From: Cystobacter fuscus | GTDB lineage: Bacteria > Myxococcota > Myxococcia > Myxococcales > Myxococcaceae | DNA: 64,000 bases | Assembly: GCF_002305875.1 (NCBI RefSeq) | Contig: NZ_CP022098.1 | Location: forward strand, 11,222,001-11,286,000 | Direction of reading: 5' to 3' | In this document: positions 32,037 to 40,220 of the stretch, one piece after another | Numbering within the stretch: the stretch's first letter is position 1 | Layout: each line of letters opens with the position of its first letter | Notes under the pieces: generated by a model | Database searches by the model: none | The model's input: only the letters and a program-made list of their open reading frames with translations | What the model was told of the DNA's origin: nothing | Position numbers and translations under genes: made by a program

Positions 32037-33101
32037 TCAGAGGAACTTGTCGCGCTTGCGCGCCTTGAGGGCCTCGACCACCTTGCGCACGTCCTGGCTC
32101 TTGTCCTTGGGGACGACGAGCACCGCGTCGCCCGAGTCCACGACGACCATGTCGGTGAGGCCCACCACCGCGAGTGGCCGCTTGTCGGCGAGCACCACGC
32201 AGCCCTTGCAGTCCACCACCACCGCCTCCGGGCCGGAGACGACGTTGCCGTGCTCGTCCGCGGGGCGCACCTCGGGGATGGCCGAGAAGGAGCCCACGTC
32301 GGACCAGCCGAAGTCGCCCGGCAGCACCGCGAGGTTCTTCGCCTTCTCCATCACCCCATAGTCGATGGAGACCGAGGGCAGCTTGGGGAAGACGCGCTTG
32401 AGCGCGGCCGGGAAGGTGCGCTTGCCCACCACCTTGCGCAGCGCGTCCAGGCCCTTGCGCATCTCCGGCATGTGCTCGTCGAAGGCGGCGAGGATGGCGT
32501 CCGCGCGGAAGACGAAGATGCCCGCGTTCCACACGTACTCGCCCGAGTCCACGTAGCGCCGCGCCGTCTCGGGGTCTGGCTTCTCGCGGAAGGCCTTCAC
32601 CTGACGGCCGCCACCCGGGAGCGCCTCGCCCACCTGGATGTAGCCATAGCCCGTCTCCGGCCGCTGCGGCGTGATGCCCAGCGTGACGAGGTGCCCGCCG
32701 GCCGCCACGCGCGCCGCCTCGGTGAGGACCTTCTGGAAGCCCCGGGTGTCCGCCACGTGGTGGTCCGAGGGCAGCACCACGAGGATGCCCTCGGGATCCC
32801 TGGCCGCCACCGCCAGGGCGGCGAGCGCGATGGCCGGCGCGGTGTTGCGCGCCACCGGCTCCACGAGGAGGTTCTTCTTGGGCAGTCCCTTCACCAGCCT
32901 GGCCGCCTGCTTCGCATGCGAGGGACCGCAGACGATGAGCGTGTCCTTCACCGAGGCCAGACCCTTGAGCCGGGAGACGGTGTCGGTGATGAGCGGATTC
33001 TTCGAGGCGAGCGGGAGGAACTGCTTGGGACGGGCCTTGCGAGACAGGGGCCAGAACCGGGTGCCGGAACCACCGGCCATGATGACGGGATGGATTGCCA
33101 T
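32037..33101 (-). CDS. Mannose-1-phosphate guanylyltransferase (GDP-mannose pyrophosphorylase)
   Basis: 354 residues. The nucleotidyltransferase signature IMAGGSGTRFWPLSRKARPKQFLPL opens the protein, followed by VLPSDHHVAD (metal-binding aspartate region), GYGYIQVG, FREKPD and VWNAGIFVFRADAIL. It lacks the C-terminal isomerase half of bifunctional ManC/AlgA proteins. It makes GDP-mannose from mannose-1-P and GTP; mannose-1-P would come from the mutase at 16.8-18.2 kb. Divergent from the SGNH/MBOAT pair, consistent with a role in decorated extracellular polysaccharide (inference). Confidence 0.92.
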   Translation of the reverse strand: MAIHPVIMAGGSGTRFWPLSRKARPKQFLPLASKNPLITDTVSRLKGLASVKDTLIVCGPSHAKQAARLVKGLPKKNLLVEPVARNTAPAIALAALAVAARDPEGILVVLPSDHHVADTRGFQKVLTEAARVAAGGHLVTLGITPQRPETGYGYIQVGEALPGGGRQVKAFREKPDPETARRYVDSGEYVWNAGIFVFRADAILAAFDEHMPEMRKGLDALRKVVGKRTFPAALKRVFPKLPSVSIDYGVMEKAKNLAVLPGDFGWSDVGSFSAIPEVRPADEHGNVVSGPEAVVVDCKGCVVLADKRPLAVVGLTDMVVVDSGDAVLVVPKDKSQDVRKVVEALKARKRDKFL

Positions 33102-33208
33102 GGGCCGCGCAAGATAGCGCCTCGCCCGCCGCCCGCCAGGGGCTCGACTGTCCGGTTACCCAACGAGTTCGGGCAGGAGTTTTGACCCGGGGGGCAAAAG
33201 CCAGTCTC

Positions 33209-35959
33209 ATGTCGCCCGCGTTGGAGTCCAAGCACACATCGGTCGGGTTGACGCTCGCCCTCACACTGGCACTCGCGGTGGGGCTGTCGCTCGCCCCGGT
33301 GCCGGAGGCTTGGCGTCCCATCCCCAGCCTCGCACAAGGTCCGGTGGTACCGCAGCTGGTGGCGCTCGTCACCACGTCGAGCGCCGCCTCCAAGCGCAAG
33401 GCCGTGGGCGTGGAGCCCGACGCGGAGCGCAACACGCCCGAGGTGCCCGTACTCCCCGAGGAGGACGAGCCCGAGCTGGCCCACGCTGGGAGCACCGACG
33501 CGGGCACCCCGCTCGAGCCCGTGGCCCCCGTGGCCCAGGCCGAGGCGGACTCGCTGGGACTGTCGGGCCTGGGCGCAGCCACGCGCGAGGACGCCCTGCG
33601 CCTGGAGGCCCTGCGCGAGAAGATGGAGGCGCGGCACGTGGACCTGGAGCCCGGCTGCCGGCGCCAGGGGCCCTCGGGGTGCGAGGAGAGCGGACTGGCC
33701 CCCTTCTTCCAGGCGCTGCGCGCGCTGGACGAGGGCCGCCGCACCGTGCCCGTGCGCGTGGAGCACCTGGGTGACTCGCTCATCGCGTCCGACCACATCA
33801 CCGACGTGGCGCGCGAGCGCCTGCAGGAGCGCCATGGCTCGGGGGGCAAGGGCTTTCTCTACATCGATCGCCCCACGCGCTCGGGCCGGGATACGCGCGC
33901 GGGGCAGGCCTCCGCGGGCTGGGAGTTCACCCGCATCATCGACCGCGCTCCGCCGAAGGATCGCCTGCCCATGACGGGAGTGGCCTTCGCCGCGGGCAAC
34001 GCGGGGGCCCAGGACGTGCGCTTCTCCGTCGAGGACGCGCGCACCGCGGAGCTCTTCTTCCTCGCCCAACCCGGCGGCGGCTCCGTGCAGGTGTTCGTGG
34101 ATGGCAAGCCGCAGCAACGCGTGCAGACGCGCTGGAGCCCGGCGGAGGTCGCCTCGGCCCGGGTGAAGCTGCCCGAGGGCGCCAGGACGCTCATGCTCAA
34201 GACGCGCGGCAAGGTGGAGCTGCATGGCGTGTCGCTGGAGAACGGCACCCCGGGCGTGGTGTACGACACCCTGGGGTTGCCGGGAGCCTACGCGGGCGTC
34301 TTCCTGCGCACGCACCCACCCTACTTCCGCGCCCAGATGCGCCAGCGCAAGCCGTCGCTGGTGGTGCTCATGTTCGGCGGCAACGAGGCCTTCCGCCTGT
34401 CGCGCGAGTGGACGAACCTCGAGGAGATCAAGCAGGAGGCCGAGCAACTGGTGAAGCGCGTGCGCGAGTCCGCGCCGGATGCCGCGTGCCTCGTCTGGTC
34501 GCCCATCGACGCGGCGGTGCGCACGATGGGCGGCGAGCTGGTGCCGCGCCGGGGCTCGCGCGCCGTGGCGGACATCTTCCGCGAGGTGGCCCGGGACGGC
34601 GGCTGTGCCTACTGGGACGCGCTCAGCGCCATGGGCGACGAGGGCTCCGCCATCCGCTGGCTGTCCGCGGGCCTGCTCAACGAGGACCTCATCCATCCAC
34701 GCGCCAAGGGCTCGAACCTGCTCGGGCACCTCTTCGACCTGGCGATCCAGCGCGCCTATGCCGCGAGCGCCCCGCCCCGCGTGGCCCTGGTGGACCCGCC
34801 CGGACTCCAGCACGCGGACACGGCCCTCTCGGCCACCTTCAAGCACCTGCTCGCGCTGGAGAAGGGCGAGGGCTCACGCGTGGGCATCCTCCAGTTCGGC
34901 ACCTCGCCCACGGACACGAGGCCCTTCACGGAGGCCGTGCGCGGCGCGCTGACGAAGCGCTTCGGCGACGCGGGCCGGGGCTTCGTCTCCGCGGGCCCCG
35001 CCTCGGAGGGGCTCGCCGCCGTGGGAGTAACGCGCGAGCTGACCGGTGACTGGACGATGGAGGACGCGGTAAAGGCCCCGTCGACCGGACAGGCCTTTGG
35101 CCTCGGGGGCGTGCGCGCGGTGGGAGCACCCCAGGCGGCCTCGCGCATCCGCTTCTGCGAGGGCTGCCCCTCGGCCGCCACGCCGCCCGCGCGCCTGTCG
35201 CTGTACACGCTGGATGGGCCCGGTGCCGGAGGCCTGGAGGTGACGGTGGATGGCGCCGCCGTGCCACCCGAGCCGCCGCCGCCCGAGCCCTTCACCGCGC
35301 CCACGGTGCGCGTGCGCTCCTTTCCCGTGACTGGCCCCGCGCACGAGGTGGTGGCGCGCAACACGGGCGGGGGAAGCCTCACCGTGCTGGGCGCGGCGCT
35401 GGACCTGGAGCAGCCGGGTATCGGCTATGACGCCGTGGAGCTGCCGGAAGCCACCGCGTCCACCCTGGCGGGCATCGAGTCGCAGGCACTCGCCGCGCAG
35501 CTCTCCTCGCGCCAGCCGCGCCTGCTCGTCTTCGCGTACGGCCAGAACGAGAGCGCGAGCAAGGACCTGGATGCCCAGGCGCTGCGCGCGGAGTACAGCG
35601 CGCTCATCGCCCGGCTCAAGAAGGACGCGGGCGGGGCGGAGTGCCTGGTGCTCGGTACGCCCGACCGGCAGGAGCTGAAGCCGGACGGGACGTGGGAGGA
35701 CGCGCCGGGGCTGGCCACGGTGGTGACGGTGCTGCCCGAGGTGGCGCGCGAGCAGGGCTGCGCGTACTGGTCCGCGCGAGCCGCCATGGGCAAGGGCGGC
35801 ATGGCGCGCTGGCAGGCCGAGGGCCTGGGCCACACGGACGGAAGCCACCTGACGGCCGAGGGCGAGGAAAAGCTCGCGGGCCTGTTCCTGAACGATCTGC
35901 TCGCGGCCTACGAGTCCTTCAAGGCCCAACCTCCGGCGCTCGCCGTGGAGGGCCGCTGA
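33209..35959 (+). CDS. Tandem double SGNH/GDSL-hydrolase-like membrane-anchored protein
   Basis: 916 residues. One N-terminal helix (GLTLALTLALAVGLSLAPV) anchors it, then a low-complexity linker to about 120. Two SGNH-like halves follow. First (about 180-515): HLGDSLIASD (block I, Ser190), FGGNEAF (block III Asn) and DLIHPRAKG (block V Asp/His). Second (about 550-905): LQFGTSPTDTR (degenerate block I), FAYGQNES and TDGSHLTAEG. The first half looks catalytically complete; the second has an altered block I. SGNH proteins next to MBOAT transferases typically acetylate or deacetylate polysaccharide (AlgX/AlgJ-like). The stop is 1 base before the MBOAT GTG start, so the two are coupled. Confidence 0.85.
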   Translation: MSPALESKHTSVGLTLALTLALAVGLSLAPVPEAWRPIPSLAQGPVVPQLVALVTTSSAASKRKAVGVEPDAERNTPEVPVLPEEDEPELAHAGSTDAGTPLEPVAPVAQAEADSLGLSGLGAATREDALRLEALREKMEARHVDLEPGCRRQGPSGCEESGLAPFFQALRALDEGRRTVPVRVEHLGDSLIASDHITDVARERLQERHGSGGKGFLYIDRPTRSGRDTRAGQASAGWEFTRIIDRAPPKDRLPMTGVAFAAGNAGAQDVRFSVEDARTAELFFLAQPGGGSVQVFVDGKPQQRVQTRWSPAEVASARVKLPEGARTLMLKTRGKVELHGVSLENGTPGVVYDTLGLPGAYAGVFLRTHPPYFRAQMRQRKPSLVVLMFGGNEAFRLSREWTNLEEIKQEAEQLVKRVRESAPDAACLVWSPIDAAVRTMGGELVPRRGSRAVADIFREVARDGGCAYWDALSAMGDEGSAIRWLSAGLLNEDLIHPRAKGSNLLGHLFDLAIQRAYAASAPPRVALVDPPGLQHADTALSATFKHLLALEKGEGSRVGILQFGTSPTDTRPFTEAVRGALTKRFGDAGRGFVSAGPASEGLAAVGVTRELTGDWTMEDAVKAPSTGQAFGLGGVRAVGAPQAASRIRFCEGCPSAATPPARLSLYTLDGPGAGGLEVTVDGAAVPPEPPPPEPFTAPTVRVRSFPVTGPAHEVVARNTGGGSLTVLGAALDLEQPGIGYDAVELPEATASTLAGIESQALAAQLSSRQPRLLVFAYGQNESASKDLDAQALRAEYSALIARLKKDAGGAECLVLGTPDRQELKPDGTWEDAPGLATVVTVLPEVAREQGCAYWSARAAMGKGGMARWQAEGLGHTDGSHLTAEGEEKLAGLFLNDLLAAYESFKAQPPALAVEGR

Positions 35960-35960
35960 C

Positions 35961-37385
35961 GTGTACTTCCACAGCCTCCAGTTCCTCTTCTTCCTCACCG
36001 CCACCTTCGCCCTGTACTGGCTGGTGCACCGCCACAAGTGGGCGCGGCTGGGCGTGTTGATGGGGGCGAGCGTCCTCTTCTATTCCATGTGGACGCCGTG
36101 GCCGCTGCTGCTCTTCGCGGGGGCCACGGCCATCAACCACCTGTGCATCAAGGGCTTCCGTCGCTTCGAGTCACAGGCGGCACGCCGCGCGCTGCTCACG
36201 CTGTCCATCGTCAGCACGCTCGGCGTGCTGTGCACGTTCAAGTACGCGGACCTGTTCCGCGAGAGCCTGCGGGTGCTGCTCGCGCCGCTGGGCCTGGAGG
36301 TGCGCGCCGAGCCCTTCGGGCTGCTGTTGCCGGTGGGGCTGTCCTTCTTCACCTTCCAGGCGCTCAGCTACGTCATCGACCACTATCGGGGGGAGATCCC
36401 GAAGGAGCGCACGTACTTCGAGCACCTGCTCTACCTGCTCTTCTTCCCGCACCTGGTGGCGGGGCCCATCGTGCGCGCCTCGCACCTCATCGAGCGCTTC
36501 GACGACGTGCCCTCGCTGACGGCGGAGCAGGGAGGCCAGGGGCTGTACCGGATCGCGGTGGGACTGGCCAAGAAGCTGGTGATCGCGGACGTGCTGGGCA
36601 GCGGGCTGGTGGATCCGGTGTTCGCCACACCGGACGCGTACACCTCGGCCGAGTGCTTCGTGGCGGCGGTGGCCTACAGCTTCGAGCTGTATTTCGACTT
36701 CTCGGCGTACTCGGACATCGCGATTGGGACGGCGGCGCTCTTCGGCTTCAAGTTCGAGGAGAACTTCAACCGGCCATACCTGGCAACGAACCTGTTCGAG
36801 TTCTGGAGCCGCTGGCACATCAGCCTGTCCACGTGGCTGCGCGACTACCTGTACCGGCCGCTGGGCGGCAACCGGGTGTCCAAGCCGCGGGCGCTCTTCA
36901 ACCTCATGGTGGTGATGGGGCTCGGAGGGCTGTGGCACGGAGCGGACTGGCGCTTCGCCATCTGGGGTCTGGCGCACGGGGCGATGGAGTGCCTCATCCG
37001 GGTGTGGTGGTGGGTGACGGGCAAGCCGCCGAAGGAAGGGAAGGTAGCGATGGTGCGCGCGGGCTTCGGCATGCTGGCCACCTTCCTGGTGGTGGTGCTC
37101 ACGCGTGTCGTCTTCCGCTCGCCCACGCTCGAGCACGCGGGGGAGATGTACCTGCGGCTGATGGAGGGAAGCATGGGGCTGGCCAACGTGAGCACGCTCG
37201 TGTGGGTGATCCTGGCGGTGGCGGCGGTGAGCCACGTGACACCCTTGCGGCTGTTCCACCAGGCGGGAGAGCTGTTCGTGCGGATGCCGGTGCCGGTGCG
37301 CGCGGTGGTGCTGGTGGCGGTGGGTCTGGGCGTGCGCCATCTGGCGTCCGTCGAGACGCGCCCCTACGTCTACTTCCAGTTCTGA
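35961..37385 (+). CDS. MBOAT-family O-acyltransferase (AlgI-like)
   Basis: 474 residues, about ten membrane helices. The family's signatures are present: LPVGLSFFTFQALSYVIDHYRGEI, FFPHLVAGPIVRASHLI, YFDFSAYSDIAIGTAALFGF, NRPYLATNLFEFWSRWHISLSTWLRDYLYRPLGGNR and the catalytic histidine 326 in GLGGLWHGADW. It transfers acetyl groups across the inner membrane to an extracytoplasmic sugar polymer, with the coupled SGNH protein finishing the transfer in the periplasm (family knowledge from alginate and peptidoglycan acetylation). GTG start, no independent Shine-Dalgarno. Confidence 0.92.
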   Translation: MYFHSLQFLFFLTATFALYWLVHRHKWARLGVLMGASVLFYSMWTPWPLLLFAGATAINHLCIKGFRRFESQAARRALLTLSIVSTLGVLCTFKYADLFRESLRVLLAPLGLEVRAEPFGLLLPVGLSFFTFQALSYVIDHYRGEIPKERTYFEHLLYLLFFPHLVAGPIVRASHLIERFDDVPSLTAEQGGQGLYRIAVGLAKKLVIADVLGSGLVDPVFATPDAYTSAECFVAAVAYSFELYFDFSAYSDIAIGTAALFGFKFEENFNRPYLATNLFEFWSRWHISLSTWLRDYLYRPLGGNRVSKPRALFNLMVVMGLGGLWHGADWRFAIWGLAHGAMECLIRVWWWVTGKPPKEGKVAMVRAGFGMLATFLVVVLTRVVFRSPTLEHAGEMYLRLMEGSMGLANVSTLVWVILAVAAVSHVTPLRLFHQAGELFVRMPVPVRAVVLVAVGLGVRHLASVETRPYVYFQF

Positions 37386-37407
37386 CCTCCGCATCGGACG
37401 TTGGAGC

Positions 37408-37655
37408 TCAGGTGCGCGTCTCCTGAAAGGGCTCGGCGACGACCTGAGACACGTCCTCATGGAGGATGTACCCGGGCCACCGTTCCTCGATGTCGTCCAC
37501 CTGGAGCCCATGCGCCTCAAAAGAGAACGTGTCTGGTCTGTCCAGCTTGGCGAAAAGCTAGGCAACCCCTCCTTCGAACCCTGCTTCTCGTAGGCCCTGA
37601 ACCCCACAAGCGACCAGGGGCGCCACGGAAGCCCGTGTGGGGCTGACGGTAGCGT
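37408..37655 (-). pseudogene. Remnant of an unidentified gene with an internal TAG
   Basis: A single leftward reading frame is coherent on both sides of an in-frame TAG at 37558-37560: upstream ...ACGVQGLREAGFEGGVA, downstream LFAKLDRPDTFSFEAHG...ERWPGYILHEDVSQVV, ending at a TGA (37408). The amino-acid composition looks like genuine protein, but it has no visible start and is cut by the stop. I do not recognise the family; location at the edge of an immunity-rich island makes a decayed immunity gene plausible (inference). Confidence 0.45.
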
Positions 37656-37709
37656 GTGCCCTGCATTGACGATGTGGTTGCTGCAGTAACAGGCGATCTG
37701 GAAGTCCCC

Positions 37710-37737
37710 GCTCAGTGCTGAGCCTCTGATCTATACT
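37710..37737 (+). promoter_or_regulatory. Palindrome and -10-like element before the FAD gene
   Basis: GCTCAGTGCTGAGC (37710-37723) is a perfect 6-2-6 palindrome placed about where a -35 would be. TATACT (37732-37737) matches the -10 consensus in five positions and lies 12 bases before the FAD gene's ATG (37749). No -35 match is present, which fits an activator- or repressor-controlled promoter. GAGG at 37738-37741 serves as the ribosome site, so the leader would be very short. Confidence 0.4.
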
Positions 37738-37748
37738 GAGGGGTTCTC

Positions 37749-39419
37749 ATGGCAATCTCCGCGGAGAACCTCCTGCAACATATGGCGGTACCTCAAAAAC
37801 CCGATGTGTACCAGATCGGGTGTTTCGAGCGACGGGTGACCATCTACTCGCAACAGGTCCGTGCCCTCAACCTGGTATTCGCACTCTTTGCTTGCAAGAA
37901 ATTGCAGAGCACCAGTCGAGTCGCGGTGGTGGGTGGTGGTGCGGCGGGGCTTACCGCCACGGTCGCGCTTGCCAGGTGTGGAGCAACTGTCACTCTTCTC
38001 GAACGGCTCGACGCGGTCATCCCATTCCAGTCCGGGAATCTGACACGGTGGTTGCATCCCCACATCTATGAATGGCCAGAGGAGGGTTACCGCAACCCCG
38101 ACAGTGGGCTTCCACTGCTCAACTGGTCCGCCGACTATGCGGCGAATGTCGCGCTCGTCCTTCGAGACGAGTTCTACAGGCACGTTCGGGAAACCAAGGC
38201 GATCAAGATCCAAAAAGGCGTGCGAAACGTCAAGCCCCCCCACACTGGCTCATCGGGCCGACGCTTGGAGTGGAATGATTCGGGGGGCAGATTCCGGAGC
38301 GAGTCCTTCGATGCTGTCATCCTCGCGGTTGGATTCGGCCTCGAGGGTTCCGCTCTCTGCCCGGTACAATCCTACTGGCGCAATGACGATCTGGCTCAAT
38401 TCGAGATCGATGCGGAGCGGGTTCGCCGCTACCTTGTCTCTGGATGTGGGGACGGTGGGTTGGTCGACCTGTTGCGAATACGTATCAGTGATTTCCGGCA
38501 TGGAGCAATCCTCGATGAGTTGATTGGATGGCATCCCGACCGTGCACAGGTGGAGGAGCAATTGCTTCTCACCGAGGAGACGGCGCGTGCGATGGCGTCA
38601 CGCGGAGAGGACCCCTCTGATTTCCTCTTTGACGAATATCAACGAATCCGCCCCCGCTATATCGATGACAACATCGCCACCAGGATTCGCGGAGACACGA
38701 GTGCGACCCTGAACGGGCCCGACCAATTCCCGTGCAATCTCAACTCCAGCATCCTGAACCGGTTCCTTGCCTCCGCCCTCATCGGGCTGAGACATGACTC
38801 TGTCCTGGGGGCTGACTGGTGGCGGGGAAAGATCTCGCACGTCGGTCAGGACGGGACGGGATGTCATGTACGACTTGAAAACGGAGAGCTGAGAGACTTC
38901 GACCGCGTCATCCTTCGTCATGGCACCAGAGCCGTGATTTCCCACTGGATGGAGAGTTCGGATGTGGAGCTTGTCCGTTCTCGCAACGCGCTCGACCAGA
39001 CACGCGCCCCCGCGTGGCCGGATGGCTTCTTTGGCGAAACGATTGTACAATCGCGTTTGCATTCGAGGCGTCTGGCTCGCCAGATCTATGTGTCCATTCC
39101 CAACGGCGCGGGTCAGCGGGACTCCAAGATTCCACTGGATATCAGGATTTTCTCCAGGTTAGATGAATTGCTTGACGCGATATACTTCGCGCTTCATCCA
39201 CGTGTCCCCGCGTATACGTATGGCAAGACGTGGCGCCTACGCAACAAGGCGTCAGGTGTTGACTTGGTGCATGAACGAGAGACCGCCGACGATCCCAGAT
39301 TTGGTGAGTTCATGCCCGATCTCCGTACGCTGGAGGACGTGGGGATCCTGCCTGGTGATGAGCTCGAGGTTGTTCTCTTGATGCGTACTCCCCCCCGAAT
39401 GCCAGGACGCATCCCCTGA
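37749..39419 (+). CDS. FAD/NAD(P)-binding protein with ubiquitin-like C-terminal domain
   Basis: 556 residues, clearly AT-richer than the flanking genome. A distinct N-terminal region (1-57) contains GCFERRVTIYSQQVRALNLVF. A Rossmann dinucleotide-binding motif follows at 60-68 (VVGGGAAGL, GxGxxG) with LLERLD at the end of the second strand, then a large oxidoreductase-like body with FDAVILAVGFG. The last 60 residues (about 494-545) read TWRLRN...LRTLEDVGILPGDELEVVLL, closely matching the end of the ubiquitin/YukD beta-grasp (..TL.D..I..G..L.LVL). The tail after it lacks a Gly-Gly. No exact family is known to me. Redox enzyme in a conflict or stress system is an inference from the fusion and the island setting. 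Confidence 0.7.
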   Translation: MAISAENLLQHMAVPQKPDVYQIGCFERRVTIYSQQVRALNLVFALFACKKLQSTSRVAVVGGGAAGLTATVALARCGATVTLLERLDAVIPFQSGNLTRWLHPHIYEWPEEGYRNPDSGLPLLNWSADYAANVALVLRDEFYRHVRETKAIKIQKGVRNVKPPHTGSSGRRLEWNDSGGRFRSESFDAVILAVGFGLEGSALCPVQSYWRNDDLAQFEIDAERVRRYLVSGCGDGGLVDLLRIRISDFRHGAILDELIGWHPDRAQVEEQLLLTEETARAMASRGEDPSDFLFDEYQRIRPRYIDDNIATRIRGDTSATLNGPDQFPCNLNSSILNRFLASALIGLRHDSVLGADWWRGKISHVGQDGTGCHVRLENGELRDFDRVILRHGTRAVISHWMESSDVELVRSRNALDQTRAPAWPDGFFGETIVQSRLHSRRLARQIYVSIPNGAGQRDSKIPLDIRIFSRLDELLDAIYFALHPRVPAYTYGKTWRLRNKASGVDLVHERETADDPRFGEFMPDLRTLEDVGILPGDELEVVLLMRTPPRMPGRIP

Positions 39420-39430
39420 GTCGTACCTGC

Positions 39431-39450
39431 GAGTCGTCTGATACCCATCT
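39431..39450 (+). repeat. Module-boundary direct repeat, copy A
   Basis: GAGTCGTCTGATACCCATCT, 11 bases past the FAD gene stop. It matches copies at 42153-42170 and 45349-45364 with one base difference in the 16-base core (GAGTCGTCTGACACCC). Confidence 0.75.
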
Positions 39451-39640
39451 CGCGGGTGACGCCTCACTTCGTGCCGGGGGGAGAGCAACGTGCGCTTCGA
39501 GCCGTTGCCGCCACCCACACAGAACGAGGTGGAGCGCCTGCTGAGGCTTGTGCAACACCGGGTGCTGCCCTCTGTGTCTTGGAAGTCACTCCCAGCGTCA
39601 ACTCCCCTGACACAGGGGACCTGCTCCACCGCCTCCCCGC
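39451..39640 (+). pseudogene. Probable IS91/IS801-type transposase remnant
   Basis: Shifted frames give ...TPHFVPGGEQ followed by VRFEPLPPPTQNEVERLLRLVQHRVL, a segment I recognise from IS91-family transposases in myxobacteria (F.PLPPPT..EV..L...V..RVL). Neither start nor catalytic tyrosine region remains, and at least one frameshift separates the two pieces. It lies between repeat copy A and the imm11 gene. Recognition is from memory of the motif only. Confidence 0.45.
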
Positions 39641-39649
39641 TTGGGTGAT

Positions 39650-40207
39650 TCAAACCTCCTCGAACCGGGCACCCGTCACGCCCAGTCCTTGCATCGCCTC
39701 CTTGATGCTTTCTGAGACGATGAGGGCAATCTCCCATCCCCAGGGACGGAAGATCCGAGCGCCTCCGACTTGTGTGGGAGCGATTCTCAAGCCGTACACG
39801 GAAAAGTATCGCCCGGTCTTCTCTGGAACTCCGTCTTCGGGCGTCCAGTAATTGACCTCTTCGCAAGCGGCATCATCGATGCACTTCACGATGCGCAGCA
39901 CATTCAAGAGGCAATATGGCTCGGGCTGTGTCTCGACGTTCGCCGGGATGAGCTGGACATCGGCTGGCGCCAGCTCTGCCAGGACTGAGGCCACCTTCTT
40001 GTGGACGACCGGTGCTGTATCCGCCAGGGAGAAGTCGAGCGCTCTTCCGGGCTGGAGGAAGGGAACTCGAACAGGCCCGCTAACGCGAAGTGGATGACCC
40101 GCGAGAAATACGCCACTCAGAGGCTGACCCGTCCGCTCATCGGTCGGGGTTCCCAGTATCCATCCACCAGGGACATTCACGTCGTCCATCAGCCGGAAGT
40201 AGCGCAT
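39650..40207 (-). CDS. imm11-family (DUF1629-like) immunity protein
   Basis: 185 residues, cytoplasmic. The pattern MRYFRLMDDVNVPGGWILG, GRALDFSLADTAPVVHKKVASVLAELAP, DVQLIPANVE, KCIDDAACEEVNYWTPEDGVPEKTGRY and C-terminal ARIFRPWGWEIALIVSE...GARFEEV is that of the myxobacterial imm11 immunity family. It starts 13 bases after the AHH toxin stop, so the two form a toxin-immunity pair with the immunity gene downstream. A near-identical but truncated copy lies at 43748-44260. Confidence 0.82.
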   Translation of the reverse strand: MRYFRLMDDVNVPGGWILGTPTDERTGQPLSGVFLAGHPLRVSGPVRVPFLQPGRALDFSLADTAPVVHKKVASVLAELAPADVQLIPANVETQPEPYCLLNVLRIVKCIDDAACEEVNYWTPEDGVPEKTGRYFSVYGLRIAPTQVGGARIFRPWGWEIALIVSESIKEAMQGLGVTGARFEEV

Positions 40208-40220
40208 TCGCTGGGTGTTC

